A stretch of DNA of 64,000 nucleotides from Legionella waltersii (GCF_001468085.1 NZ_LNZB01000041.1:146217-210216), one strand, 5' to 3'; positions 41,208 to 51,220 are shown, numbered from the stretch's first letter. Notes: a model not told the origin generated them from the letters alone. A program made the numbers and translations.

Positions 41208-42927
41208 ACGACGGCAACTACCAGACTCAATAGTAAATCTGCAAGGCTTGCCCGATGTATTAAATCGTATATTTATAGCGCGTGGTATTACCGAAGCATC
41301 TCAGTTGGACAAACAACTCAAGGCACTGTTGCCTTTCAATCTTTTAAAAGGGATTTCAGAAGCTAGTTTACGTCTTGAGCAAGCCTTGCGTTCGCATCAG
41401 CGTATTTTGATCATAGGCGATTTCGATGCAGATGGTGCTACTTCTACTGCTTTAGGAATAACTGCTTTAAGAGCGCTAGGAGCAAAACATGTCGAATATT
41501 TGGTTCCAAACCGCTTTGAATTTGGGTATGGGCTTACCCCAGCGATAGTTGATGTTGCTAGCAAGTGGAAACCCGATTTAATTATTACTGTCGACAATGG
41601 GATTGCAAGCTTTGAGGGAGTAGAAAGAGCTAACCAATTAGGTATCGATGTTCTGATAACAGATCATCATCTTCCAGCTGAATCTTTACCTCGGGCATGT
41701 GCTATTGTCAATCCCAATCAGCCTGGTTGTGAGTTTCCCAGTAAGTCAATTGCAGGAGTCGGAGTTATTTTCTATGTCATGCTGGCTTTGAGAAGACAAC
41801 TTGCTTCAAGTAACTGGTTTGAGGAAATGAATATTGCTGAACCGAATATGGCTAGTTTTCTAGATTTGGTTGCTTTAGGAACTGTCGCTGATGTTGTTGG
41901 CCTCGATCAGAATAATCGTATTATGGTGAATCAAGGTATGCAGCGAATCAAGCAGGGCTTGTGTAGAGAAGGAATAAGAGCTTTAGCAGAAATTTCTGGA
42001 AGAGACTTGACGCGCTTACGAGAAACTGATCTTGGCTTTGCTATAGCTCCGCGCTTAAACGCTGCAGGACGATTAGACGATATGTCTCTCGGAATTGAGT
42101 GCTTGATCACCTCCAATCCCCAACAGGCAAGAGATTTTTGTCAGCAGCTGGATGAGTTAAACCAAGAACGTAAATCAATAGAAACAGAGATGAAGCAACA
42201 AGCGATGGAGGCTTTAGAGAAGTTATCCGTCATTGCTGAAAATAAAAAGTTACCGGTTGCTTTATGCTTGCATGACAAAACTTGGCATCAGGGAGTAATT
42301 GGTATTTTAGCTGGGCGAATGAAAGAACGATTTCATCGTCCTGTGATTGCATTTGCTTCTGTGAGCGATGAAGAACTTAAAGGTTCTGCAAGATCCGTTT
42401 CAGGATTAAACATTAGAGATGTTCTTGCTGCTATTGATAAGGACAAGCCAGGCTTAATTACCAAGTTCGGTGGCCATGCCATGGCAGCAGGCTTAAGTAT
42501 TAGGCCAGAGGTTTTGGGTGAGTTTAGAGAAGCTTTACTTAACGAAGTGCAAAAATATTTAGATGTTTCTCAATGTGAAGGGGAAATTCTCACTGATGGT
42601 CCGCTACATTTACAAGAGTTCACTATAGAAACGGCTAAACTCATTCAGGAAGCTGGGCCGTGGGGGCAATCTTTTGCTGAACCAGTGTTTGATAATGTGT
42701 TTGAAATTATTGATCAGCGACTGGTAGGCAAACATCACTTAAAACTAACTCTCATTCCGGAGCAAGGGCAAGAGACCATAGATGCCATTGCATTTAATGT
42801 TGATGTAAATCTTTGGCCAAACCATCGTATAAAGCATGTGCATGTGGCTTATAAACTGGATATCAACTATTATCAAGGACGAAGCAAACTACAGTTGCTT
42901 GTGCAGGCTTTGAATAGTGTCACCTAG
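41197..42927 (+). CDS. recJ: Single-stranded-DNA-specific exonuclease RecJ
   Basis: A 576-residue DHH-family 5'-3' exonuclease for recombination and mismatch repair. Metal-binding motifs are DFDADGATST, TVDNG, TDHHLPAE and ALGTVADVVG. The DHHA1 domain has FGGHAMAAG, and the C-terminal OB-fold completes the normal length. The first residues overlap the upstream gene by 11 bp. Confidence 0.96.
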   Translation: MLIKRRQLPDSIVNLQGLPDVLNRIFIARGITEASQLDKQLKALLPFNLLKGISEASLRLEQALRSHQRILIIGDFDADGATSTALGITALRALGAKHVEYLVPNRFEFGYGLTPAIVDVASKWKPDLIITVDNGIASFEGVERANQLGIDVLITDHHLPAESLPRACAIVNPNQPGCEFPSKSIAGVGVIFYVMLALRRQLASSNWFEEMNIAEPNMASFLDLVALGTVADVVGLDQNNRIMVNQGMQRIKQGLCREGIRALAEISGRDLTRLRETDLGFAIAPRLNAAGRLDDMSLGIECLITSNPQQARDFCQQLDELNQERKSIETEMKQQAMEALEKLSVIAENKKLPVALCLHDKTWHQGVIGILAGRMKERFHRPVIAFASVSDEELKGSARSVSGLNIRDVLAAIDKDKPGLITKFGGHAMAAGLSIRPEVLGEFREALLNEVQKYLDVSQCEGEILTDGPLHLQEFTIETAKLIQEAGPWGQSFAEPVFDNVFEIIDQRLVGKHHLKLTLIPEQGQETIDAIAFNVDVNLWPNHRIKHVHVAYKLDINYYQGRSKLQLLVQALNSVT

Positions 42928-43036
42928 ATAAGTTAGAATACATCCAAAGACTCCATCATGGTCACAGAATAAACAATTATTTTTGTGTAAATCTCAGTCA
43001 GTAAGTTATAATGTAATTTTTAAAATACAATTTATC

Positions 43037-43996
43037 GTGAACTCTATTTTGCTTTCAAAACTTGCTATTGCTCCAATGATTGATTGGACTAATAGCCCAT
43101 TTCGTACCTTTATGCGCTATTTAGCCCCTAAAGCTTTACTGTATACAGAAATGCAAACTGTAGGAGCAATAAAAAATAACCCTGCTCGCGCTTTGTATTA
43201 TTTACCCATTGAACATCCGATTGCTATTCAATTGGGCGGCTCAGATAAAAGTTCTCTAGCGGATTGTGCAGAAATAGCAGCACAAGCGGGGTATGATGAA
43301 ATCAATTTAAATCTTGGTTGTCCAAGTGATAAAGTCCAAGCAGGTCAGTTTGGAGCCTGCTTAATGAAGGAGCCTTTAAAAGTAGCGGAATGCATTCGAG
43401 AAATGAAACGTCGAGCCCATATCCCTGTGACTGCAAAAACAAGAATTGGGATTGATAATGACGACAGTTATGAACATTTCAGAGCGTTTGCGCTCACTTT
43501 AATAGAAGCTGGTTGTGATAAACTCATCGTACATTCAAGAAAAGCTTGGCTTAATGGCTTAAATCCAAAACAAAACCGCACCATTCCACCTGTAAATTAC
43601 GATTATGTGTATCAATTAAAAGCTGAAATCCCACATGTCCCAATAGTCATTAACGGAAATATCCTAACCGTTGAAGACGTTAAAACACATATGCAATATG
43701 TTGATGGAGTTATGGTGGGGCGCTTGGCTTGTGATAATCCATACTCTCTTACGACTCTGCACCAGTTTTTATATCCAAGTGTCCCTATCATGAGTCGAGA
43801 AGAGCTTTTTAGACATTATTTTGAACATTTAAAAGCTGAATACCTAAAGGGGATGTCTTTAAGCCTTTTAGCCAAACCATTATTTAATATTGTCCATGGG
43901 ATGCCTGGAGCAAGGCAATGGAAAGGTCAACTTTCAAAATGTGTTCAGTCTAAATGCATTGAAGGAATCGCTCATTTAAGCACAGCATTACCATAG
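43037..43996 (+). CDS. dusA: tRNA-dihydrouridine synthase A
   Basis: About 319 residues from a GTG at 43037; a TTG at 42983 extends the frame but adds a segment not typical of the family. FMN-binding and catalytic motifs are clear: LAIAPMIDWTNSPFR at the start, the active cysteine in QFGACLM after LNLGCPSDKVQAG, KTRIGID, and HSRKAWLNGLNPKQNR, which marks DusA (U20/U20a) rather than DusB or DusC. It uses NADPH to reduce uridine in tRNA. The gene stands alone between recJ and an orphan. Confidence 0.93.
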   Translation: MNSILLSKLAIAPMIDWTNSPFRTFMRYLAPKALLYTEMQTVGAIKNNPARALYYLPIEHPIAIQLGGSDKSSLADCAEIAAQAGYDEINLNLGCPSDKVQAGQFGACLMKEPLKVAECIREMKRRAHIPVTAKTRIGIDNDDSYEHFRAFALTLIEAGCDKLIVHSRKAWLNGLNPKQNRTIPPVNYDYVYQLKAEIPHVPIVINGNILTVEDVKTHMQYVDGVMVGRLACDNPYSLTTLHQFLYPSVPIMSREELFRHYFEHLKAEYLKGMSLSLLAKPLFNIVHGMPGARQWKGQLSKCVQSKCIEGIAHLSTALP

Positions 43997-44078
43997 TCTA
44001 CACAACCTAGATCGCAAAAATATACTACATTTAGAGTAATAATTGACTTTTAAAATGTATTATCAGCGGTGTAAGCTA

Positions 44079-45581
44079 ATGCCTAATCCCATATATGAAG
44101 TATTGCAAAGCATGCTTCTCGATGACAGGCTTCTCTATGATGAAGAGTATGCTTCTGAAAAACTACCTTGTGGCTTAACAAACCTCCAGTTTGCAGCTGT
44201 TCTTCTGCTAACAGAATATGAATTACCTTCTAGGTTCAAACAAAAGCTTCAGATAGACCCTGCATTTATGGAGAAACGTAGAAGTAAAATTGTATCTCGT
44301 TTTATTCAGGATGCTAGCGGCAATCTTGAGCTCAATGAACTGGTGAGTAATCTTGCTCAGTCATTATTTATAGGAGCTGAGTTGGATTTAACAAAAGAAT
44401 TAATGCTGAATAAAAAGGACTTCGCACATAAGGAGTTAGCAGAGTGTTTGCGGCAGCAGTTAATTCAACTTAAGAAGTATACCTATCATTCGCGTCATCA
44501 TCAGGAATGGGAGGGTATTCATGATAAAATTAGAGCAAGTAAGCAATCTCCTGGAACTCTTAGGTTGAGCTTAAGTGATTATTCACATGTGAGTGATGCA
44601 GCTAAAGCGAATGACTATCTGGGGAATATTGATGACATGATAGATGCAGCATTAAGGCATTCTACAACCATCAATTACTCTCCTGCTGAACAGTTTGTTT
44701 TAAGCACCTATAGATATGCATACAGTTTAAGCAGTTACCAATTCAGGCTTGAGGAGGATTGTCGTCGTGAAATGGCTAAAAAAAATGAGCCATTATTGTA
44801 TGTCGCTATCAAGACTTTTCCAAGAAATCCGATGGGAAATCAAGAGCCTCTATTAAACACTATGTTTGGAAATACAATTAAACAGATTGCAGGAGGCATG
44901 CACGCCTCTGTTTTAACTAATTTTGGGAGTAAAGAATTAAGGGAAGTTCATATTCTAATGTCTGGTCCATTTAATGATTCTGTCAACGTTGACTCAATAC
45001 TGCGCAACGATGTATTTGAAGTGGATCTTATGGCTATGATCACTGATTCCATGAAAGAACTATTAAGTGAGAAATATGGTTCTCAGTGGCAATCCTTTGT
45101 TCAAACAAAGTTTAGAGAAGTTCAACAAAACGTGTATGCTGACGCACTCGTACAATATGCACATATCAGGGCGATACAACCGAAGAGTTACCAGCAACTA
45201 AAATCTGGGATTGTGGGACATTTGTTTGGAAGAAATACCTTTTTTGCAAGCACCACACGAAGAAACGAAGAGTTAAGAGCACAAAAATTATATAATGCAG
45301 ATAATCCGGGGCAACAAACCGAAATGTTATGTTCTGAATTTGTATGCTTAACTTTAAATACTGTATTCAATCAATTAAATCATTTCTTTCAAAATGAACT
45401 AAATACTGATCAAGTTGTAGTAAGATCTTTTTTACCAGAAACAGAAATTACCGATTACGTGACGCCAGCAAGACTAATAGAACTTATAACTCAGAGCGGA
45501 TGTGCAAGAAAGGTATCATTAAGTGAAGTGGTCGATGCACATATTAAGCTTGATGGAGATTCGAACAATGCACCCGTATAA
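44079..45581 (+). CDS. Orphan protein with a possible permuted NlpC/P60-type cysteine hydrolase core; effector candidate
   Basis: About 500 residues. In-frame starts are TTG 44043, ATG 44055 and ATG 44079; 44079 is chosen for a weak GGTG upstream. No signal peptide is seen. Two motifs stand out, numbered from 44043: GGMHASVL with H287, and MLCSEFVCL with C430. A histidine followed, after a long gap, by Cys-Ser-Glu is the order seen in circularly permuted NlpC/P60 (YiiX-like) hydrolases, whose normal order is Cys then His. The assignment is inferred from the motif only. The first 280 residues are helical and unrecognised. The gene overlaps a small downstream gene by 14 bp. It looks like a Dot/Icm-type orphan. 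Confidence 0.7.
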   Translation: MPNPIYEVLQSMLLDDRLLYDEEYASEKLPCGLTNLQFAAVLLLTEYELPSRFKQKLQIDPAFMEKRRSKIVSRFIQDASGNLELNELVSNLAQSLFIGAELDLTKELMLNKKDFAHKELAECLRQQLIQLKKYTYHSRHHQEWEGIHDKIRASKQSPGTLRLSLSDYSHVSDAAKANDYLGNIDDMIDAALRHSTTINYSPAEQFVLSTYRYAYSLSSYQFRLEEDCRREMAKKNEPLLYVAIKTFPRNPMGNQEPLLNTMFGNTIKQIAGGMHASVLTNFGSKELREVHILMSGPFNDSVNVDSILRNDVFEVDLMAMITDSMKELLSEKYGSQWQSFVQTKFREVQQNVYADALVQYAHIRAIQPKSYQQLKSGIVGHLFGRNTFFASTTRRNEELRAQKLYNADNPGQQTEMLCSEFVCLTLNTVFNQLNHFFQNELNTDQVVVRSFLPETEITDYVTPARLIELITQSGCARKVSLSEVVDAHIKLDGDSNNAPV

Positions 45582-45909
45582 AATGGAGTTAATCCATACA
45601 ATTATTGATGAGATCAAACTCCTCTGCAGTAATGAGTATGTCAATGAAAGCGCTTCAATTCAGTCGCCATTACGATTAACCGATGAACAGCTGCAGGATC
45701 TTATTTTTAAAATTGTAATTAGTCTACCTGATAAACTTATCTATTTATCGGATGAGAGGCAAATCAGATATTATGTTAAGTTGATTGCAAGTGAATTTGT
45801 ATTGTTTCAGGTCAATGAGGATCTAGCTAATCCTAGCTATCCAATCCTCTTCTCCAATTTTATTAATGAGTTAAATAGTCACTTAATCAAAAAAAGTCCC
45901 CTTCGATGA
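45568..45909 (+). CDS. Small orphan protein coupled to the upstream effector candidate
   Basis: About 113 residues from the ATG at 45568, which overlaps the upstream gene by 14 bp and has GGAGA about ten bases before it. The product is mostly helical and slightly acidic overall, with no recognised family and no signal peptide. Overlap suggests translational coupling. Small helical partners next to effector genes are often chaperones, adaptors or antagonists, but this is only a suggestion. It converges on the aminotransferase gene. Confidence 0.65.
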   Translation: MHPYKMELIHTIIDEIKLLCSNEYVNESASIQSPLRLTDEQLQDLIFKIVISLPDKLIYLSDERQIRYYVKLIASEFVLFQVNEDLANPSYPILFSNFINELNSHLIKKSPLR

Positions 45910-45925
45910 TCAAATAGCAGCACAT

Positions 45926-47269
45926 TTAGTTGAGTAATTCTAAAACTGCTTGTTTAAAAATTAGGGTATGTTTATCAATGTCATCGGTGGTAGTAGAGGG
46001 ACTCATTAACGCCATATTATGAAACGGTGTTAATAATACTCCACGATTGAGTGCATAAAGATGCATGAGTTGATCCATTGCAAAATCACTGTGTATGGCT
46101 GCTTCTCCACCATTTTTGGCTGGGTTTTTCTGAAATATATATTCTGCTCTACAGCCGAGTTGAGTTACGTGCCAAGGAAGATCAAACTCTTGAATGATGC
46201 TCGAAACACCTTCTGTGAAATAACTAGCTAGCGGAATCATTGTACTAAATGCTTGTTCCGTCAAAACATGCTCTAAAGTGGCTTTCATTGCAACAAGTGA
46301 TAGAGCATTTCCAGCAAGAGTTCCTCCTATTCCTCCTGTATCACAGGTAGACACTTGAATTTTATGTTCTAAAGCTTTGGAAAACTCCATACTAAATCCA
46401 TAGACTGCAGCTGGTATACCACTTCCAATTGGTTTACCTAGAGTGAGAATATCAGGTTCAAGATCGTATGCTTTTGTATATCCGCCTGGACCGGAGCAAA
46501 TGGTATGTGTTTCATCAATAATTAAGTAAGTACCGTATTTTCTTGTAAGTTCCCTTAGGGATTTATGAAACCCGGGCTCAGGATGAACAATACCAATATT
46601 AGTTAATGCGGGTTCAGTAATTACACAGGCCACATCACGTTGAGAAAGTGCCCTCTCTAGGTTTTCAATATCATTGAATTCGACAACTTTTGTAGTGAGT
46701 GCTGGATTGAATGCTGGACCTATATTGCCATGCCTTGAAACGACTACCCCGTCCTTTAATACAGCGAATGTTTCATCAACACTGCCGTGGTAACAGTAAT
46801 TAAAGCATAAGATTTTGGGTCTTTGTGTGGTCAGTCTAGCTAGCCTAATGGAAAAGCGATTGGCATCTGTTGCAGTTAAAGCAAATTGCCAAAAGGGTAA
46901 ACCAAATCGTTTTTGCAACTCCTCTCCTAACCAGATAGCATTCTCATTAGGTAGCATCGTTGTAAATCCAATATCTAACTTGTTTGCTAATGCACTCACA
47001 ACAGTTTTAGGTGAATGACCGGTCATTGCGCCAGTATCACCTAAACAAAGATCGATGTATTGATGACCATCAACATCTATAAAATGGGATTCATTAGCCT
47101 CAGTGATGAATAAGGGAAATCCTCCTGGCCACTTAGCCATCCAATTCATAGGGACACCACCAAACAGTGATTTCTTTGCCCGTTGAAATAACTTTGCAGA
47201 TTCAGGGTGGGTTTTAATAAATGAAGCTTTTTCTCTTTCAATTAATTGATTTAATTTATCTCGATTCAT
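45926..47269 (-). CDS. Class III PLP aminotransferase, glutamate-1-semialdehyde mutase-like
   Basis: About 447 residues from the ATG at 47269 (GAGGA eight bases upstream; an ATG at 47284 is in frame). The fold-type I features are clear: LCLGDTGAMTGH, YHGSVDE, LIIDETHT for the PLP ring, and the Schiff-base lysine in LTLGKPIGSGIPAAVYG. It resembles glutamate-1-semialdehyde aminomutases, but the sequence differs enough (for example DETHTICSG) that an amino-acid or amine aminotransferase is equally likely. It stands alone. Confidence 0.85.
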   Translation of the reverse strand: MNRDKLNQLIEREKASFIKTHPESAKLFQRAKKSLFGGVPMNWMAKWPGGFPLFITEANESHFIDVDGHQYIDLCLGDTGAMTGHSPKTVVSALANKLDIGFTTMLPNENAIWLGEELQKRFGLPFWQFALTATDANRFSIRLARLTTQRPKILCFNYCYHGSVDETFAVLKDGVVVSRHGNIGPAFNPALTTKVVEFNDIENLERALSQRDVACVITEPALTNIGIVHPEPGFHKSLRELTRKYGTYLIIDETHTICSGPGGYTKAYDLEPDILTLGKPIGSGIPAAVYGFSMEFSKALEHKIQVSTCDTGGIGGTLAGNALSLVAMKATLEHVLTEQAFSTMIPLASYFTEGVSSIIQEFDLPWHVTQLGCRAEYIFQKNPAKNGGEAAIHSDFAMDQLMHLYALNRGVLLTPFHNMALMSPSTTTDDIDKHTLIFKQAVLELLN

Positions 47270-47455
47270 CGTATGCATCCTCATTCTGATGAATGACTAT
47301 TCCAACTCTTTTTGGTGATTAGCATACTATGGCATAACTGCTACTATTAGCAAAATAATATATCAAACGGTTGATGGTTGGATTCACTGTAATTATTGAG
47401 CTACGATTATAGAATACGATTCATTTTCTAGGAGGTTACGTTCCAAGGGAATATT

Positions 47456-47641
47456 ATGGAACGGATTTCCTACGTATTTATCTCAGGAATACTCTTAATC
47501 ACTCTAGGATTGTTAGACATTTGTGGATGGCCTTTTTATCCATTAATTTCCGAAAAAGCGTCTGAATTTATTGATGATCATCAAGATAAACACTACACAT
47601 CCAATTCAAAAGCAGTGCAGAAGGGGGCATTGAGTCTCTAG
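47456..47641 (+). CDS. Small single-pass membrane protein
   Basis: A 61-residue product with one N-terminal hydrophobic helix (about residues 5-25, containing GILLITLGLLDICGW) and a charged, histidine-rich tail. AAGGGA sits a few bases before the ATG, which supports translation. No family is recognised. It abuts the end of the convergent gene at 47642. Confidence 0.5.
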   Translation: MERISYVFISGILLITLGLLDICGWPFYPLISEKASEFIDDHQDKHYTSNSKAVQKGALSL

Positions 47642-48421
47642 TTAAATCAAATTGCTAATGGGAACCTCGCTTAAGGGAGAATAAAGCTGTTCATCAAGCT
47701 TTATTAAATCAGCTAGACGTTCTTGCACTGATTTTGATACTGCATTTGATTTCAGTGTCCCTTCTGAAGTTAATTTTTGCAAATCTCCAACCGTTAAATA
47801 CTCAGGGCTATAAGCTTCTGTGATGGTGCAATACTCGAATAGTTCCTCTGTTTTGGGGTTTTTTACGATCAGTTGATACATGTATACGGCAGCAATTGTT
47901 TCACTGGTTTGCATTTTTTCTCTTGCAAACTTAGGCAATTCAGTAGTTCCAATAAAATCATCCTTTTTAACCAATTCAAATCCATCATCCCTAATTGTTT
48001 GGCCTATTGTAGCACCCTTGTGTATTTTATCATGAGTAGATTTAAACCACTCAGGAATAGGTGAAGAAAAATGAACTACAGCGCAAGTGCGCATTAGTCC
48101 ATTTGCATGTAAGTTAGAGACTCGTAGATTTCCCTTTTGCAATAAGATGTCCACCCCATAATCCTTAAATAGGAATTGAATTCGCTGGCTATTTAGCATC
48201 TTTTGCATTGCTTGAAGCGTATCTGTACTCCTAGAAGGTTTATTTTGGTCAAGTTTAGAAGTTTTGGATGGCTCAAAGAAAGTCTTCACTGTAGTGCTTG
48301 ATATAGAGAGCTTTGAAAACATAACGATTAGGCATAATATTGAAATGAGGGCAGTATAGCTAAATACTCTCAAGCGTACTAGATGAAAAAATAAGCGTTT
48401 GTGCAAAGTCTCTGTCCCCAT
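47642..48421 (-). CDS. Orphan membrane-anchored protein
   Basis: A 259-residue protein with a single N-terminal helix (about residues 18-40), so a periplasmic or inner-membrane-anchored product is likely. The soluble part has two cysteines (MRTCAVVHF and EYCTIT) that could pair. Several residues fit an alpha/beta fold (QKGNLRVSNLHANGLMRTC), but no family is recognised. It lies 52 bp after mltA on the same strand and might share its transcript, which would fit an envelope role (inference). Confidence 0.68.
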   Translation of the reverse strand: MGTETLHKRLFFHLVRLRVFSYTALISILCLIVMFSKLSISSTTVKTFFEPSKTSKLDQNKPSRSTDTLQAMQKMLNSQRIQFLFKDYGVDILLQKGNLRVSNLHANGLMRTCAVVHFSSPIPEWFKSTHDKIHKGATIGQTIRDDGFELVKKDDFIGTTELPKFAREKMQTSETIAAVYMYQLIVKNPKTEELFEYCTITEAYSPEYLTVGDLQKLTSEGTLKSNAVSKSVQERLADLIKLDEQLYSPLSEVPISNLI

Positions 48422-48473
48422 TTTCTAAACACTAAAAGATTGTTTAAAAAGTCGCGGTTTTCTACTTCATTGT

Positions 48474-49850
48474 TTAATCTTGTTTAGGCAGTGCGACATA
48501 TAAAGTACCAGCATGATTCAGCTGATTTGCTTCTATACCTGCTTGATCACCTTCACCTTTATAGACATCGACGTGGGCTCCCATAATGGCCCCACCAGTA
48601 TCTTGAGCGACACACCAGGATGTGGTTTTTTTGCAGTTATAGAGAATATTCATACCAACCGGAATTACTTTATGATCCGTTGCGCATGAAGCATGAGGGG
48701 TCAACGTAATATTTTCCGATCCATAGGGGCCTCCATCTTCTTTGGCAAAAAAAACATAGCTTTGATCACGATTTCGCAAGTCCTCGGCTTTAGCGCGGTT
48801 AAGTGGGTTATCTAGATATTGACGAATTTGCTTTTCTGAAGCAGCACTTTGTCTAATTTGTTTGGATACATTGCAACGTAATTTTTCTTCATCATGGCAT
48901 TTAGGATCTTTAGCGCATTTTTCCATTGTATCCAGGTTGCCACCACAAGTTGGGTCTTGTGCGCATTGAACTATACGTCCTAACATTGTCCGTGGTCTTC
49001 CATTGTAACCATCGTAATTGATATGAACTAATTTGCCATCTATATTTAATGAACCTGAGCCTTCAAGCATTAAAAAAGAGGGGTCATTTGGGTCTTTAAC
49101 ATAGCCAATAATGAATTTTGGATCTAAAGCACCTCGCTCTATTTCCTCTCTATCCGGTACAATCGAATAGGATCCGTTTGGATTTTTCATACAAAATCCA
49201 CGCATCATTTTAGTGAGTGGATCGACTCCACATGGGGGTGATTTTAAATGATATTTTTTCATTTCCGCAGAGGCATTTACAACCCCTGGGTTTCCATAAA
49301 TAGGATATAAAAATTCTCCTTGACGTTTGCTGCTAGCCTCAACAGCAGCTGGAGCGTAATAGGCGGTGAATTGAAATTCACCTTTTTTGAATCCAGCATG
49401 ATTTTCAGGCCAACCGTCACTTTTATACCAGTTAAATTCACTTTTAATGCTTGAGATGTATTTTTGAAAATCACCACCAGCAGCTTTTGCAAGATTAAGC
49501 ATTTTACTATTGGCTTTTTGACACCAGTCCTGTCGCTTGTAGCTATGTCCAGCGATCATTATTGTTTGATACTCACCTCGGTAGTTGTTGCAATTATGAA
49601 GTTGATTGTTTAAAGCGATGATAACTTCTTCCATATTACCTACGACCTTATAGAGCGGTAGTTCAGATGGAGAAACTTTATGGAATCTAAAACGCATAAT
49701 TCCAGGCTCTTTGGCAGCCATTTTTTGCCTGGAAGTAAAGTCTACAAAACGCCTAACATCTAGGCAGCGCTGTATTGGATCATTTGGTAGGACTGCTTGA
49801 GCAATTATACTGTTAGTGAGAAGTAAGATCAGTAAAGCTGATTTATACAT
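48474..49850 (-). CDS. mltA: Membrane-bound lytic murein transglycosylase A with a cysteine-rich insert
   Basis: About 458 residues from the ATG at 49850 (AAAGGA upstream), longer than the 365 of E. coli. A signal peptide runs to about SIIAQA. No lipobox is obvious, so it may be periplasmic and soluble. MltA motifs are FTAYYAPAAVEASSK, YDGYNGRPRTMLG, RDQSYVFFAKE and the 3D-domain aspartates in AQDTGGAIMGAHVDVYKGEG. Between GRPRTMLGR and SYVFF there is an extra region with two CAQDPTC/CAKDPKC-like repeats. The enzyme cleaves peptidoglycan to 1,6-anhydromuramic products. Confidence 0.92.
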   Translation of the reverse strand: MYKSALLILLLTNSIIAQAVLPNDPIQRCLDVRRFVDFTSRQKMAAKEPGIMRFRFHKVSPSELPLYKVVGNMEEVIIALNNQLHNCNNYRGEYQTIMIAGHSYKRQDWCQKANSKMLNLAKAAGGDFQKYISSIKSEFNWYKSDGWPENHAGFKKGEFQFTAYYAPAAVEASSKRQGEFLYPIYGNPGVVNASAEMKKYHLKSPPCGVDPLTKMMRGFCMKNPNGSYSIVPDREEIERGALDPKFIIGYVKDPNDPSFLMLEGSGSLNIDGKLVHINYDGYNGRPRTMLGRIVQCAQDPTCGGNLDTMEKCAKDPKCHDEEKLRCNVSKQIRQSAASEKQIRQYLDNPLNRAKAEDLRNRDQSYVFFAKEDGGPYGSENITLTPHASCATDHKVIPVGMNILYNCKKTTSWCVAQDTGGAIMGAHVDVYKGEGDQAGIEANQLNHAGTLYVALPKQD

Positions 49851-50069
49851 AGTCATCCTTTAAATTTAGGTATGTTAAGACCTTGCCCAATCATTGATTA
49901 ATCAGTACTACGAAGATTATATAGTGAATTAGTCTCTCTTCAAAGAGACAAAAGGGTTATGTTTTATGTCTGTCAAATTTAACTTATTATGGATAAGTGT
50001 GTGAACCTCAAGGTATATTGAAAAGTTCGTTTCTATACATGCTAACTCACTCTATGCTGATGTGGGGTT

Positions 50070-50097
50070 TACGCTTGCTATGTTTGGGCAAGCGTAA
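50070..50097. terminator. Hairpin between mltA and the coiled-coil orphan
   Basis: A 9-bp perfect stem TACGCTTGC / GCAAGCGTA with a 10-base loop lies 23 bp after the stop of the minus-strand coiled-coil gene. A T-tract is weak, so this is a probable rather than certain terminator. Confidence 0.5.
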
Positions 50098-50120
50098 TAG
50101 TTAATTAAAGATAATAATCA

Positions 50121-50648
50121 TTAGTTGAATGCATAATTAGGCGATACATTCGATTCTTGTACTGCAGTCTTTTTTTCTATGACATCAGTTAGTATGCTCA
50201 ATTCGGAGACAGCTTTCAAAGTTTTATCCTGTAACTCAGATAGTCTTCTATTGAGTCTATCTATTTCAGAGTTTATCTCTATCTGAAGCCGTAATAGATG
50301 GAGTTTTGTGCTATTATAACTATCAATTGGAGAAATACCAAGTGACCTTAGCCCCATGACCCGGTCAATGTCTGCTCTTTCATCTCTTATGTTGCTCAGG
50401 TTTTGTTCATATATTGACTGTGCTGTTTCAACTTCTGCCAATGCTTGTTCATGAATAGTAATCCTATTCTCCACTCTACTGAGCTCGTTGCTCTTTTTCT
50501 GTATCGAGTCAGCAATCATTGCTTTTTCTTTGTCTAACTGTTCAAAGTGTGGCGCATATGATAGTTTGAGTTCCATTAATTTGTTAAGAGGTAGATTTTC
50601 AAAATACTCACGTAATGCATGGGATGTTTTATAAGGAAATTTAGACAT
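50121..50648 (-). CDS. Coiled-coil orphan protein
   Basis: A 175-residue protein dominated by heptad-rich helices (about residues 20-160; KEKAMIADSIQKKSNELSRVENR and RLQIEINSEIDRLNRRLSE). No membrane segment or signal peptide. AGGTGAGATA precedes the ATG. Long coiled coils are frequent in Dot/Icm effectors, so an effector is possible. It is otherwise unrecognised. Confidence 0.7.
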   Translation of the reverse strand: MSKFPYKTSHALREYFENLPLNKLMELKLSYAPHFEQLDKEKAMIADSIQKKSNELSRVENRITIHEQALAEVETAQSIYEQNLSNIRDERADIDRVMGLRSLGISPIDSYNSTKLHLLRLQIEINSEIDRLNRRLSELQDKTLKAVSELSILTDVIEKKTAVQESNVSPNYAFN

Positions 50649-50738
50649 TATCTCACCTGTATCATAAAAAGACCAAGGTTAACATGAGATTGCATTATAT
50701 GTACACAATGCCCAAAAAAAAATTTAGGTGACTTTGGT

Positions 50739-51220
50739 ATGATTGAATTGGAATCAAGAGTGCCGATGTGCATGGAATGCGCTCAGATGATGGTTTGCTG
50801 CTCTACTATAATAAATAAAACACTATTTAATTATATATTATTCCATGAAGGAAAAGTTGAAGCTATTTCTTTACGTTTATCCGCGTTAGGACTAGAACAT
50901 CAAAGTGAACCTCTCCCAGAATTTGAGTTAATGAAGTTTGCGGCTCCTATCGATCATTTAAGTCATGTTGTTTATTCAGCGATCGAAGATAAGTAGTCTA
51001 AGTATAATCCCGCAGCCACGGCAGAGGAACAAATTGAATTTTTTAGCAAGATTTTGGAACTAAAAAACACATTAAGATCAATACAGGTTGTTCATAATGA
51101 ATTAACAAAGAGCTTGTATGAAACATCCTAATTATACATTGCAAATGAGTCGCAGGGTACAGAATTGAATTTACGAGATTTTCTAGCGAATGCACCTGTA
51201 AAGTTGTTCAATTATTGATA
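50739..51220 (+). pseudogene. Decayed orphan gene with in-frame stops
   Basis: An 85-codon frame (starts MIELESRVPMCMECAQ) ends in TAG at 50994-50996. The same frame continues with protein-like sequence (AATAEEQIEFFSKILELKN) to TAA at 51129-51131, and again as ESQGTELNLRDFLANAPVKL to a third stop at about 51219. Three consecutive coding-like stretches in one frame suggest an ancestral gene broken by nonsense mutations. Its N-terminus has four cysteines in a short span (PMCMECAQMMVCC), a possible metal site. Only the first 85 codons would be made if it is still expressed. Confidence 0.5.
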
